Source of the DNA: Actinomycetota bacterium
GTDB lineage: Bacteria > Actinomycetota > Actinomycetes > Streptosporangiales > Streptosporangiaceae
Length of the DNA: 6,410 nt
Direction of reading: 5' to 3'
NCBI GenBank assembly: GCA_003242605.1
Contig: QGUZ01000294.1
Span: 1 to 6,410, forward strand
Part shown: positions 1-5,702 of the stretch, one piece after another
Position numbering within the stretch: the stretch's first letter is position 1
Layout: the number at the start of each line of letters is the position of its first letter
Notes under the pieces: generated by a model
The model's database searches: none
Seen by the model: the letters and a program-made list of their open reading frames with translations, nothing else
What the model was told of the DNA's origin: nothing
Translations under genes and position numbers: made by a program

Positions 1-1
1 G

Positions 2-1402
2 CGGCGCGAGCCGCCGCCGGGCGCCGCGCCGCCCCGGGGCCGGGCGGCGCGCCGGGACCGCGAGGCGGAGGAGTCGTTCCCGGACCTGCTGCAGGCGGCC
101 CAGGCCGGTGACCCGCTCGCCGCGCACCGGCTCGGCCGCCTGTACGCGCGCCGGGGCGAGCCGATGGCCGCGCGGCTGTGGTGGGAGCGGGCGGCGCGGG
201 CCGGGAACGTCGACAGCGCGTTCAACCTCGGCGTCTGGCACGAGAAGCACGGCGGCCTCGAGGAGAGCCTCGGCTGGTACGAGGTGGCGGCCGACGCGGG
301 CGACCGGGAGGCCGCGGTGCACCTCGCCACGCTGCTGCTGGAGCGCAAGGGCGACGAGGCCGGGGCCCGGCGCTGGCTGGAGCGGGCGGCCCGGGCGGGC
401 TCGCGGCACGCCGCGCGCCGGCTGGGGCTGCTGTGCGAGGCGGCCGGGGAGCTGCACGACGCCTACGAGTGGCACCGGGCCGCGGCGCTCGAGGGCGATC
501 TGCAGTCCGCGCACGACCTGGGCCTGCTCGCCTACACCGCGGGCGCGGAGGACCAGTCCCGGCAGTGGTGGGAGCACGCCGCGCGCGGCGGGCACATCGA
601 GGCCTGCTACCACCTCGGCCTGCTGCTGCAGGCGACCGGTGACCGGGAGCGGGCCGAGGCCACCTACCGGCTCGCGTTCGCGGGCGGCCACCAGCGCGCC
701 GCCTCCCACCTCGGCGGGCTCGCGCTCGCCCGGGGGGACCTGCGCGAGGCCCGGGACTGGCTGGAGCGGGCGGCGCGTCTCGGCCGGATCGCCGACCAGC
801 GGCTCGCCGCGTTCGTCTGCGTGGAGCTGGGGGACGCGGCGGCGGCCGCGCACTGGTTCGGCCGCGCGGCGGCGCGCGGCGACCCGGAGTCCGCCTACCA
901 CCTCGGGCTGCTGCTCATCGCCGAGCACGACGACGTGCACGGCGGCGGGCACTGGTTCCGGCGGGCGGCCGCGCAGGGGCACCGCCGGGCCGCGCAGGAG
1001 CTCGGCACGCTGCTCACCGCGCTGGGCCGTCCCGCCGAGGCCGAGCGGTGGCTGGCGCACGCGCCCGCGCCCGCCTGCGCCCCGGCCGTCGATCCGGAGC
1101 CCGCGGCCCGCGCCGAGCTCGCCGCGGCCGCGGCCGGACGCCGCTGCGCCGACCCGATCGACCCGGACGACCTCGTGGAGATCCTCGGGACCTGGGAGCA
1201 CGTGGCGCGGCGGCTGCGCGAGCCGGACGCGATGCGGTGGCTCGCCGGGAAGGACGACCGGCAGGCCGCCGCGATCGAGTGCCTCGAGGCGCTGCGCACC
1301 ACCGTGCTGTGCCCGGGCAGCGCGCCGTGGCCGACGGCCGAGGAGGTCCGCGCCGCCGTACGGCTCGCCCGCGAGCTGCGGGCCCGGCTCAACCCGAACT
1401 GA
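2..1402 (+). CDS. Sel1/TPR-like repeat protein, 3' part (start lies before the window)
   Basis: The reading frame is open from the first bases to a TGA at 1400-1402, giving 466 visible residues. An ATG at 164 is not the real start: the frame upstream of it already encodes a full repeat (ending GRLYARRGEP), preceded by a Pro/Arg-rich stretch and an acidic EAEE segment. Ten tandem helix-turn-helix units follow, most closing on an aromatic pair or a W-L/W-F and opening with a RAA.xG motif, with LGLL in the middle (for example YHLGLLL). This is the Sel1-like subclass of TPR solenoids, which generally act as protein-binding scaffolds. After the repeats come an Ala/Pro-rich linker and about 85 helical, charged residues (from DPDDLVEIL to the end) that I do not recognise. 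No enzymatic motif or membrane segment is visible in this part, so the partner and role are unknown. The missing N-terminus could carry another domain. It converges on ald. Confidence 0.85.
   Translation, partial: RREPPPGAAPPRGRAARRDREAEESFPDLLQAAQAGDPLAAHRLGRLYARRGEPMAARLWWERAARAGNVDSAFNLGVWHEKHGGLEESLGWYEVAADAGDREAAVHLATLLLERKGDEAGARRWLERAARAGSRHAARRLGLLCEAAGELHDAYEWHRAAALEGDLQSAHDLGLLAYTAGAEDQSRQWWEHAARGGHIEACYHLGLLLQATGDRERAEATYRLAFAGGHQRAASHLGGLALARGDLREARDWLERAARLGRIADQRLAAFVCVELGDAAAAAHWFGRAAARGDPESAYHLGLLLIAEHDDVHGGGHWFRRAAAQGHRRAAQELGTLLTALGRPAEAERWLAHAPAPACAPAVDPEPAARAELAAAAAGRRCADPIDPDDLVEILGTWEHVARRLREPDAMRWLAGKDDRQAAAIECLEALRTTVLCPGSAPWPTAEEVRAAVRLARELRARLNPN
89..1054 (+). repeat. 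Ten tandem Sel1-like units of 32-33 residues (coding repeat)
   Basis: Splitting the protein after each W-L/W-F/W-W/W-Y type position gives ten units. Eight are exactly 32 residues long and two (the third and ninth) are 33. Each has the pattern x-x-A-A-x-x-G-x-x-x-(S/A)-A-x-x-L-(G/A), then a short turn often containing GD or GE, then A-x-x-W-(L/F/W). Textbook Sel1 units are nearer 36 residues or more, so this array has a short inter-helix loop. Units 5, 7 and 8 are the most divergent. The DNA copies are related but not identical, so this is an old protein repeat and not a recent DNA expansion. Confidence 0.75.
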
Positions 1403-1438
1403 CCGGCCGGGCCGGGCGGCCGGCGTCCGGCCCGGTCA
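1400..1438. terminator. Bidirectional hairpin between the convergent Sel1-repeat gene and ald
   Basis: The outer arms TGACCGG (1400-1406) and CCGGTCA (1432-1438) are perfect complements, and they contain the TGA of the repeat gene and the TGA (as TCA) of ald. A second stem pairs 1411-1418 with 1424-1431, including one G-T pair, around a five-base loop. A four-base bulge (1407-1410) separates the two stems. There is no U-tract on either side, which is common for actinobacterial terminator-like hairpins. Being symmetrical, it could act on both transcripts. Function is inferred from position and structure. Confidence 0.55.
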
Positions 1439-2551
1439 GGCGGCGAGCACCTCCTCGGCCGGGGTGTACGGCAGGCCGTGGGCCTCGGCGACCGGCGCGC
1501 TGGTGAGCACGCCGTCGTGGGTGCTCAGGCCGTGGGCGAGCGCCGGATCGGCGCGCAGCGCGTCCCGCCAGCCGAGGTCGGCGAGCTTCACCGCGTACGG
1601 CAGGGTCGCGTTGGTGAGGGCGTACGTCGAGGTGTTGGCGACCGCCCCGGGCATGTTCGCCACGCAGTAGAACAGCGAGCCGTGCACCGGAAAGACCGGG
1701 TCGGCGTGCGTGGTCGGCCGGGAGTCCGCGAAGCAGCCGCCCTGGTCGATCGCGACGTCGACGAGCACCGAGCCCGGCTTCATCGCCGCGACGAGCTCGT
1801 TGGGGACGAGCTTGGGGGCCTTCGCGCCGGGGATGAGCACCGCGCCGATCACCAGGTCGGCGGCGAGCAGCTCGCGCTCGATCGTGTACCCGGTGGAGAC
1901 GAGGGTGCGCAGCCGACCCCGGTAGATCGCGTCGATGTGACGCAGCCGGTTGAGGTCGACGTCGAGGATGGTCACGTCCGCGCCCATGCCGGCGGCGATC
2001 TGGGCCGCGTTGAGCCCGGCCACGCCCCCGCCGATCACCACGACCTTCGCCGGGGCGACGCCGGGCACGCCGCCGGGGAGCACGCCCCGCCCGCCGGTGA
2101 ACCGCATGAGGTAGAAGGCGCCGACCTGGGCGGCGAGCCGTCCGGCCACCTCCGACATGGGGGCGAGCAGCGGCAGCGTCCTGCCCTTCTGCACCGTCTC
2201 GTACGCGATCGCGGTGACCTTCCGCTCGAGCAGCGCCTCGGTGCAGGCGCGGGACGCGGCGAGGTGCAGGTAGGTGAAGAGCACCTGCCCCTCGCGCATG
2301 CGCCCGTACTCCTCGGCGATCGGCTCCTTGACCTTGAGGATCATCTCCGCCTCGGCCCACACGTCCTCCGCGCGGTCCCGCAGCTTCGCACCGGCGGCGG
2401 CGAAATCCTCGTCGGTGATGTGCGAGCCGAGTCCCGCGCCGCGCTCGATGCTGACCTCGTGTCCGTGCCGGACGAGCTCGTGCACCCCGGCGGGGGTGAT
2501 GGCGACGCGGTACTCGTGAGGCTTCACCTCGGCGGGCACACCGATCTTCAT
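1436..2551 (-). CDS. ald: L-alanine dehydrogenase (NAD+)
   Basis: This cytosolic enzyme interconverts L-alanine + NAD+ + H2O and pyruvate + NH4+ + NADH. It is used to catabolise alanine and, in mycobacteria, also to recycle NADH under low oxygen. The protein is 371 residues, the usual family length, and opens MKIGVPAEVKPHEYRVA. Substrate and catalytic positions known from Mycobacterium tuberculosis Ald are present: Arg15, Lys75 (VKVKEP), His96 (TYLHLA) and an Asp at 269 (VDVAIDQGG). The nucleotide-binding glycine motif GGGVAG is at 174-179, followed by an acidic strand end (ILDVD, 195-199) that suits NAD over NADP. The C-terminal family signature FYCVANMP and the STYALTNAT stretch are intact. 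The ATG at 2551 is chosen because family homology starts exactly there and an AAAGGA lies 8 nt upstream. An in-frame ATG at 2698 would add 49 unrelated residues across the promoter region. It is transcribed divergently from the M20 dipeptidase. Confidence 0.96.
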   Translation of the reverse strand: MKIGVPAEVKPHEYRVAITPAGVHELVRHGHEVSIERGAGLGSHITDEDFAAAGAKLRDRAEDVWAEAEMILKVKEPIAEEYGRMREGQVLFTYLHLAASRACTEALLERKVTAIAYETVQKGRTLPLLAPMSEVAGRLAAQVGAFYLMRFTGGRGVLPGGVPGVAPAKVVVIGGGVAGLNAAQIAAGMGADVTILDVDLNRLRHIDAIYRGRLRTLVSTGYTIERELLAADLVIGAVLIPGAKAPKLVPNELVAAMKPGSVLVDVAIDQGGCFADSRPTTHADPVFPVHGSLFYCVANMPGAVANTSTYALTNATLPYAVKLADLGWRDALRADPALAHGLSTHDGVLTSAPVAEAHGLPYTPAEEVLAA

Positions 2552-2559
2552 TGGCCGGG

Positions 2560-2565
2560 TCCTTT
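2560..2565 (-). promoter_or_regulatory. Ribosome binding site of ald
   Basis: Read on the - strand this is AAAGGA, with its AGGA core ending 8 nt before the ATG at 2551. It supports that ATG over the upstream in-frame start at 2698. Confidence 0.7.
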
Positions 2566-2635
2566 CGTGTACGGCCGGGCGGCGCGCCGTTGCGCCGCGG
2601 CCACATGCCGATGACGATGCCGTGGACAGGTGCCG

Positions 2636-2722
2636 TGCGTAAACGTTTCCGGATACGCGACCGAAGGTCGACGTCGAACGTTGACGCTGAGGTGACAATT
2701 CGGTTATCCAGCACCGAGGATG
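2636..2722. promoter_or_regulatory. Divergent ald / dipeptidase promoter core
   Basis: This stretch is clearly richer in A and T than its surroundings and sits between two divergent genes. On the + strand a TTGACG (2681-2686) is followed, 17-18 nt on, by TTATCC/TATCCA (2704-2710). A second + strand option is GTGACA (2692-2697) with GAGGAT (2716-2721). On the - strand TTCGAC with TATCCG 17 nt downstream (about 2650-2678) is a weak candidate for ald. It also holds the palindromes AAACGTTT (2641-2648), TCGACGTCGA (2668-2677) and AACGTT (2677-2682). In mycobacteria ald is controlled by the Lrp-family regulator AldR. A similar regulator could bind here, but that is inference and no AldR box is recognised. 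Confidence 0.35.
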
Positions 2723-2996
2723 GACTTACCGGGCATCAACCTCCCGGTCCGCGGTACGGCCGCGCCGCGGTGATCGTCCCAGGTCGGAGGGGTTCCGGGA
2801 CCGGGCGGCGGCCCGGGTCCGGGCGCGGCCGGGCCTCGGTCGTCCCGCGGCCGCCGGGCGCCGCGGCGCCGGGGCGGATCCGCCGGGTGATCGCCGATCG
2901 GCAAAGAACCGTCAAGCGCGGCCGGGCACGGCCCGGCCACCCCGGCATCGCCCACCGGCATGTGTTCCAATAAAAGGGCACGAGACGCGAGATAAC
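2723..2996 (+). other. Long GC-rich leader/spacer before the dipeptidase gene
   Basis: No credible gene is seen in this stretch. It contains a perfect 14-bp palindrome at 2857-2870 (centred on CCGCGG) and a hairpin at 2920-2938 with an 8-bp stem GGCCGGGC and an ACG loop. A GCCGGGC-type motif recurs several times. The last 35 bases are less GC-rich, with TTCCAATAAAAG at 2966-2977, which could instead be a promoter close to the gene. If transcription starts near 2720, this is a structured 5' leader of about 285 nt. I recognise no known riboswitch. Confidence 0.3.
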
Positions 2997-3009
2997 GGAG
3001 TGACCGTTG
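2997..3009 (+). promoter_or_regulatory. Ribosome binding site and TTG start of the dipeptidase
   Basis: GGAG at 2997-3000 is spaced six bases from TTG at 3007-3009. The codon at 3001-3003 is an in-frame TGA, so no earlier start is possible. The next in-frame ATG (3046) would cost 13 residues that read naturally as the first helix of an M20 protein. A GTG at 3000 is in a different frame. Confidence 0.6.
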
Positions 3010-4362
3010 ACTCCCGAGGAGATCGAGAACGCCGTCGCGGCGGGCATGCCGCGCGCGGTCGAGGACCTCAAGCGCCTGGTCGCCATCCCGTCGGTGGCCT
3101 TCCCGGGCCATCCGGCGGAGCCGGTGCTCGCCGCCGCCGAGGCCGTCGAGGAGCTGCTGCGCTCCGCCGGCCTGCCCCACGTACGGCGCATTCCGGTCGA
3201 GGGCAGCTTCCCGGCCGTGTACGGCGAGGCCCCGGCGCCCCCGGGCGCGCCCACCGTGCTGCTGTACGCGCACTACGACGTGCAGCCGCCGGGCGACCCG
3301 CGGCTGTGGCGCACCCCGCCGTTCGAGCCCACGCTGATCGACGGCCGCCTCTACGGCCGGGGCGCGGCCGACGACAAGTCCGGAGTGATCTCCCACGTCG
3401 CCGCCCTGCGCCCGTTCCGGGGCCGCTTCCCGGTCGGGATCAAGGTGCTGATCGAGGGCCAGGAGGAGTACGCCGGGGAGCGCCTTGAGGCGTTCATCGA
3501 GGCGAACCCCGAGCTCGCCCGCGCCGACACGATCATCGTGGCGGACACCGGCAACCCCAGGATCGGCGACCCGGCGGTCACCACCTCGCTGCGCGGCCTC
3601 GCCGCGTTCACCATCGAGGTGCGCACGCTCAAGGAGGCGATGCACAGCGGCCAGTTCGGCGGCCCCACCCCGGACGCGCTCACCGCGCTGATCCGCATGC
3701 TCGCCTCGCTGCACGACGACAACGGCGACATCCGGGTGCCCGGCCTGCCCCGTGGCACGTTCCTCGGCCAGGGCCCGTCGGAGGAGGAGTTCCGCAAGAC
3801 CGCTGGCGTGCTCGACGGGGTGCAGCTCGTCGGCTCGGGCAGCCTCGCCGACCGGCTGTGGGCGTCCTACGCGATCACCGTCACCGGCATCGACGCGCCG
3901 AGCGTCGCCAACGCGGTGAACGCGGTCCAGCCGGTCGCCCGGGCCCGGGTGACCGTGCGCGTCCCGCCCGCGGGCGACCCCAAGACCGCGGTGGAGGACG
4001 TGATCGACCACCTGCGCCGGGTCACCCCGTGGGGGGCGAAGGTCGTCGTCGACGACGTGGTGCTCGGCTCGGGCTTCCTCGCGGTCCCGGGCGGCACCGC
4101 GCGCGGCGCGCTCAACCGGGCGATGGAGCGGGCGTACGGCAGGCCGCCGCGGGACATCGGCGCGGGCGGCTCGATCCCGCTCGTCGCGATGCTCGCCAAG
4201 CTCTTCCCGGCCGCCGAGATCCTGCTGTTCGGCGCGGAGGACGACGGCGCCTCCATCCACGCCCCGAACGAGCGGGTGGACCTGGAGGAGCTGCGCCGCA
4301 CCATCCTCACCGAGGCGCTGTTCCTCGCCGAGTACGGCGCGACGCCCCTCCCCGGCGCGTGA
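3007..4362 (+). CDS. M20-family zinc metallopeptidase (dipeptidase, carnosinase/CNDP-like)
   Basis: A 451-residue protein of normal length for M20 dipeptidases. The two-zinc site is complete: His89 and catalytic Asp91 in YAHYDVQP, Asp122 in GAADDKSG, the general base Glu153 and ligand Glu154 in EGQEEYAG, Asp180 in VADTGN, and His418 in SIHAPNER near the C-terminus. His213 in MHSGQFGG corresponds to the dimer-domain histidine that reaches into the partner's active site, and the lid/dimerisation domain spans roughly residues 195-345. The WRTPPFEP and LYGRGAADDK signatures place it with dipeptidases rather than ArgE/DapE, although the exact substrate cannot be read from sequence. No signal peptide or membrane segment is seen, so it is expected in the cytosol, hydrolysing imported dipeptides or peptide breakdown products. 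It starts at TTG and is divergent from ald, whose substrate alanine could be one of its products. Confidence 0.9.
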   Translation: MTPEEIENAVAAGMPRAVEDLKRLVAIPSVAFPGHPAEPVLAAAEAVEELLRSAGLPHVRRIPVEGSFPAVYGEAPAPPGAPTVLLYAHYDVQPPGDPRLWRTPPFEPTLIDGRLYGRGAADDKSGVISHVAALRPFRGRFPVGIKVLIEGQEEYAGERLEAFIEANPELARADTIIVADTGNPRIGDPAVTTSLRGLAAFTIEVRTLKEAMHSGQFGGPTPDALTALIRMLASLHDDNGDIRVPGLPRGTFLGQGPSEEEFRKTAGVLDGVQLVGSGSLADRLWASYAITVTGIDAPSVANAVNAVQPVARARVTVRVPPAGDPKTAVEDVIDHLRRVTPWGAKVVVDDVVLGSGFLAVPGGTARGALNRAMERAYGRPPRDIGAGGSIPLVAMLAKLFPAAEILLFGAEDDGASIHAPNERVDLEELRRTILTEALFLAEYGATPLPGA

Positions 4363-4369
4363 CGGCCGG

Positions 4370-4657
4370 GCCGCCACCGGCGTACCGGCGGGCCGTGGCC
4401 GCGGCGCCCGCTCGCGCCGCGGTCGCCGACGCCCGCCCGGCGACGGCCGTGTCCGCCGGGAGCGGCGTCGCAGGGCGAAGCCGTTCGCGTCGTCGCCGCC
4501 CCGGTCCGCGGCGGTGTCCGGCCGCGAGGTCATCCCCTCCGCGGGACGCTCGGGCCCGCGGCGGGGCGGCCGTGCGGGCACGGCGGGTCCTCCGTGCCGG
4601 CGGACGCGGCCCATGCGCGCGTAGAGGCCCAGGCTCGTAAAGCCGGCATGCCCCGAG
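4370..4657 (-). pseudogene. Possible decayed GNAT acetyltransferase fragment
   Basis: On the - strand the spacer encodes a peptide HAGFTSLGLYARMGRVRR (about 4657-4600) that resembles the C-terminal SxSLYxRxGF motif of GNAT acetyltransferases. Further on in the same frame comes TSRPDTAAD...NGFALRRRS (about 4530-4460), resembling the start of a second GNAT domain (RPATxADLxxCNALCRRV). After about 4460 the likeness moves to the next frame, which reads ADTAVAGRASATAARAG and then RRYAGGG, as expected for a frameshift before the first strands of that domain. No start codon, ribosome site or intact domain is present, and the fragment would end against the dipeptidase stop. The resemblance is judged by eye from memory of actinobacterial tandem-GNAT proteins, and chance in high-GC DNA is a real alternative. 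Confidence 0.27.
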
Positions 4658-4831
4658 CGGATCGCCCGGGCGCGCGGCCCTCGCCCGCCCGTGGTCCGGC
4701 ACGGCGCGCCCGGAGAGCCTCGCCAGGGTCTGATCCGCGCGGCCGTCCCCGCGCTACGCCACCGGCTTAATCCGCTCGGCTCGCCACAACACACGCGATA
4801 CGTTCGCACTCCGCATTGATCACCACAGGGC
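4658..4831 (+). other. Spacer and putative promoter region upstream of the SDR gene
   Basis: No gene is supported here. The first part is strongly GC-rich. From about 4766 the composition relaxes (CTTAAT, ACAACACACGCGATACGTT, CATTGATCACC), which is where a promoter for the SDR gene would be expected. GATACG or TACGTT (4797-4804) could serve as a -10 element, but no convincing -35 is visible. TGATCA at 4818-4823 is a six-base palindrome. Confidence 0.3.
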
Positions 4832-4839
4832 GGAGGGAG
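4832..4839 (+). promoter_or_regulatory. Ribosome binding site of the SDR gene
   Basis: GGAGGGAG, a strong Shine-Dalgarno sequence, ends 8 nt before the ATG at 4848 and fixes that start. Confidence 0.8.
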
Positions 4840-4847
4840 ACCCGCGC

Positions 4848-5594
4848 ATGGGACTGGTCACGGGCAAGACCGCGCTCATCACCGGCGGCGGCACCGGCAT
4901 CGGCCTGGCGACCGCGGAACGGCTCGCGGCCGAGGGCGCGCACGTGGTCATCACCGGGCGGCGCCGGGCCGAACTCGACGCGGCCGCCGAGCGGATCGGC
5001 CCGGCGGCCACCGCGGTGAGCGGCGACGTGTCGAACCCGGCCGATCTGGACCGGATCTACGCGGCGATCCGCGAGCGGGGACGCGGCCTGGACATCCTGT
5101 TCGCCAACGCCGCCGTCGCCGAGTTCCGCACGCTCGACCAGGTCACCGAGGAGCACTTCGACGCCCTGTTCGGGGTGAACGTCCGGGGCGTGCTGTTCAC
5201 CGTGCAGAAGGCGCTGCCGCTGCTCAACCCCGGCGCCTCGGTGATCCTCAACGGCTCGATCAACGCCGACGTCGGCACCGCGGGGCTCGGCGTGTACGCC
5301 GCGAGCAAGGCCGCCGTGCGGTCGTTCGCCCGCACCTGGGCCAACGAGCTGAAGGACCGCGGGATCCGGGTGAACGTCGTCGCGCCCGGCCCGACCGAGA
5401 CCGAAGGACTGATGGGGCTCGTCCCCGAGCCGGAGCGGCCCGCGTTCCGGCGGCGGCTCGCCGAGCGCATGCCGTTCGGCCGGCTCGCGCGCCCGGAGGA
5501 GGTCGCCGCCGCGGTGGCCTTCCTCGCCTCCGCCGAGAGCGGCTTCATCACCGGGTCGTGCCTGTACGTCGACGGCGGCCTGACCCAGCTCTGA
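4848..5594 (+). CDS. Classical short-chain dehydrogenase/reductase (SDR), probably NADP(H)-dependent
   Basis: A 248-residue protein of the usual length for classical SDRs. It has the cofactor motif TGGGTGIG (12-19), an Arg-rich end to the second strand (TGRRR, 36-40) that favours NADP(H), Asp60 in GDV, NAA (87-89, where NAG is usual), catalytic Asn111, Ser137, Tyr150 and Lys154 (YAASK), the PG turn at 180-181, and the C-terminal GSCLYVDGG (236-244). The full catalytic tetrad implies an active cytosolic oxidoreductase for an alcohol/ketone pair. The substrate cannot be told: the family includes 3-oxoacyl-ACP reductases, sugar dehydrogenases and many secondary-metabolite enzymes. It has its own strong ribosome site, lies 485 nt after the dipeptidase and ends convergently with the DUF3068 gene, so it is likely a single-gene transcript. 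Confidence 0.92.
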   Translation: MGLVTGKTALITGGGTGIGLATAERLAAEGAHVVITGRRRAELDAAAERIGPAATAVSGDVSNPADLDRIYAAIRERGRGLDILFANAAVAEFRTLDQVTEEHFDALFGVNVRGVLFTVQKALPLLNPGASVILNGSINADVGTAGLGVYAASKAAVRSFARTWANELKDRGIRVNVVAPGPTETEGLMGLVPEPERPAFRRRLAERMPFGRLARPEEVAAAVAFLASAESGFITGSCLYVDGGLTQL

Positions 5595-5624
5595 ACCCCG
5601 CGGCCGCGCACCGCCCGGCCGGCG

Positions 5625-5665
5625 GTCCCGCCCGGGAACGCCCGGGCGGGACGGGTCCGCCCGGG
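5625..5665. terminator. Three-armed GC hairpin between convergent SDR and DUF3068 genes
   Basis: Bases 5625-5636 pair perfectly with 5641-5652 (12 bp) around an AACG loop. The right arm of this hairpin (5641-5649) is also a perfect 9-bp complement of 5657-5665, with a seven-base loop, so the middle segment can pair left or right. No U-tract follows. The position, 30 nt after the SDR stop and 38 nt from the DUF3068 stop, fits a two-way transcription terminator. Confidence 0.6.
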
Positions 5666-5702
5666 CGCGGGACGCCGCCCGCGGGGCGGGCCACCGGTGG
5701 GC

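Noticed and set aside
164..1402. The Sel1-repeat gene starting at the ATG at 164
   Set aside because: The frame is open upstream to the window edge and encodes a further repeat unit before that ATG.
1478..2614. A 378-codon open frame on the + strand across ald
   Set aside because: It is antisense to a complete, well-conserved alanine dehydrogenase. The translation is low-complexity and has no recognisable domain.
1436..2698. A longer ald starting at the ATG at 2698
   Set aside because: The extra 49 residues do not resemble the family and overlap the promoter-like region. The ATG at 2551 has a ribosome site and begins exactly at the conserved N-terminus.
2551..2973. A 140-codon + strand frame in the divergent intergenic region
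   Set aside because: The translation is Arg/Pro/Gly-rich with no motif and runs through the promoter core. No ribosome site supports it.
2723..2996. Riboswitch ahead of the dipeptidase
   Set aside because: No recognisable conserved core of a known riboswitch class is present. The GC hairpins alone are not enough.
4600..4680. A tRNA-like look in the spacer (GTAGAGGCCCAGGCTCGTAA region)
   Set aside because: No acceptor stem, T-loop GTTCRA sequence or cloverleaf could be assembled on either strand.
2704..4809. A 701-codon open frame on the - strand, antisense to the whole dipeptidase gene
   Set aside because: Its protein is Arg/Gly/Ala-rich and shows no family motif, while the opposite strand encodes a complete M20 enzyme. 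Long antisense frames are expected in DNA this rich in GC. Only the short stretch within the 4363-4847 spacer looks possibly gene-derived.
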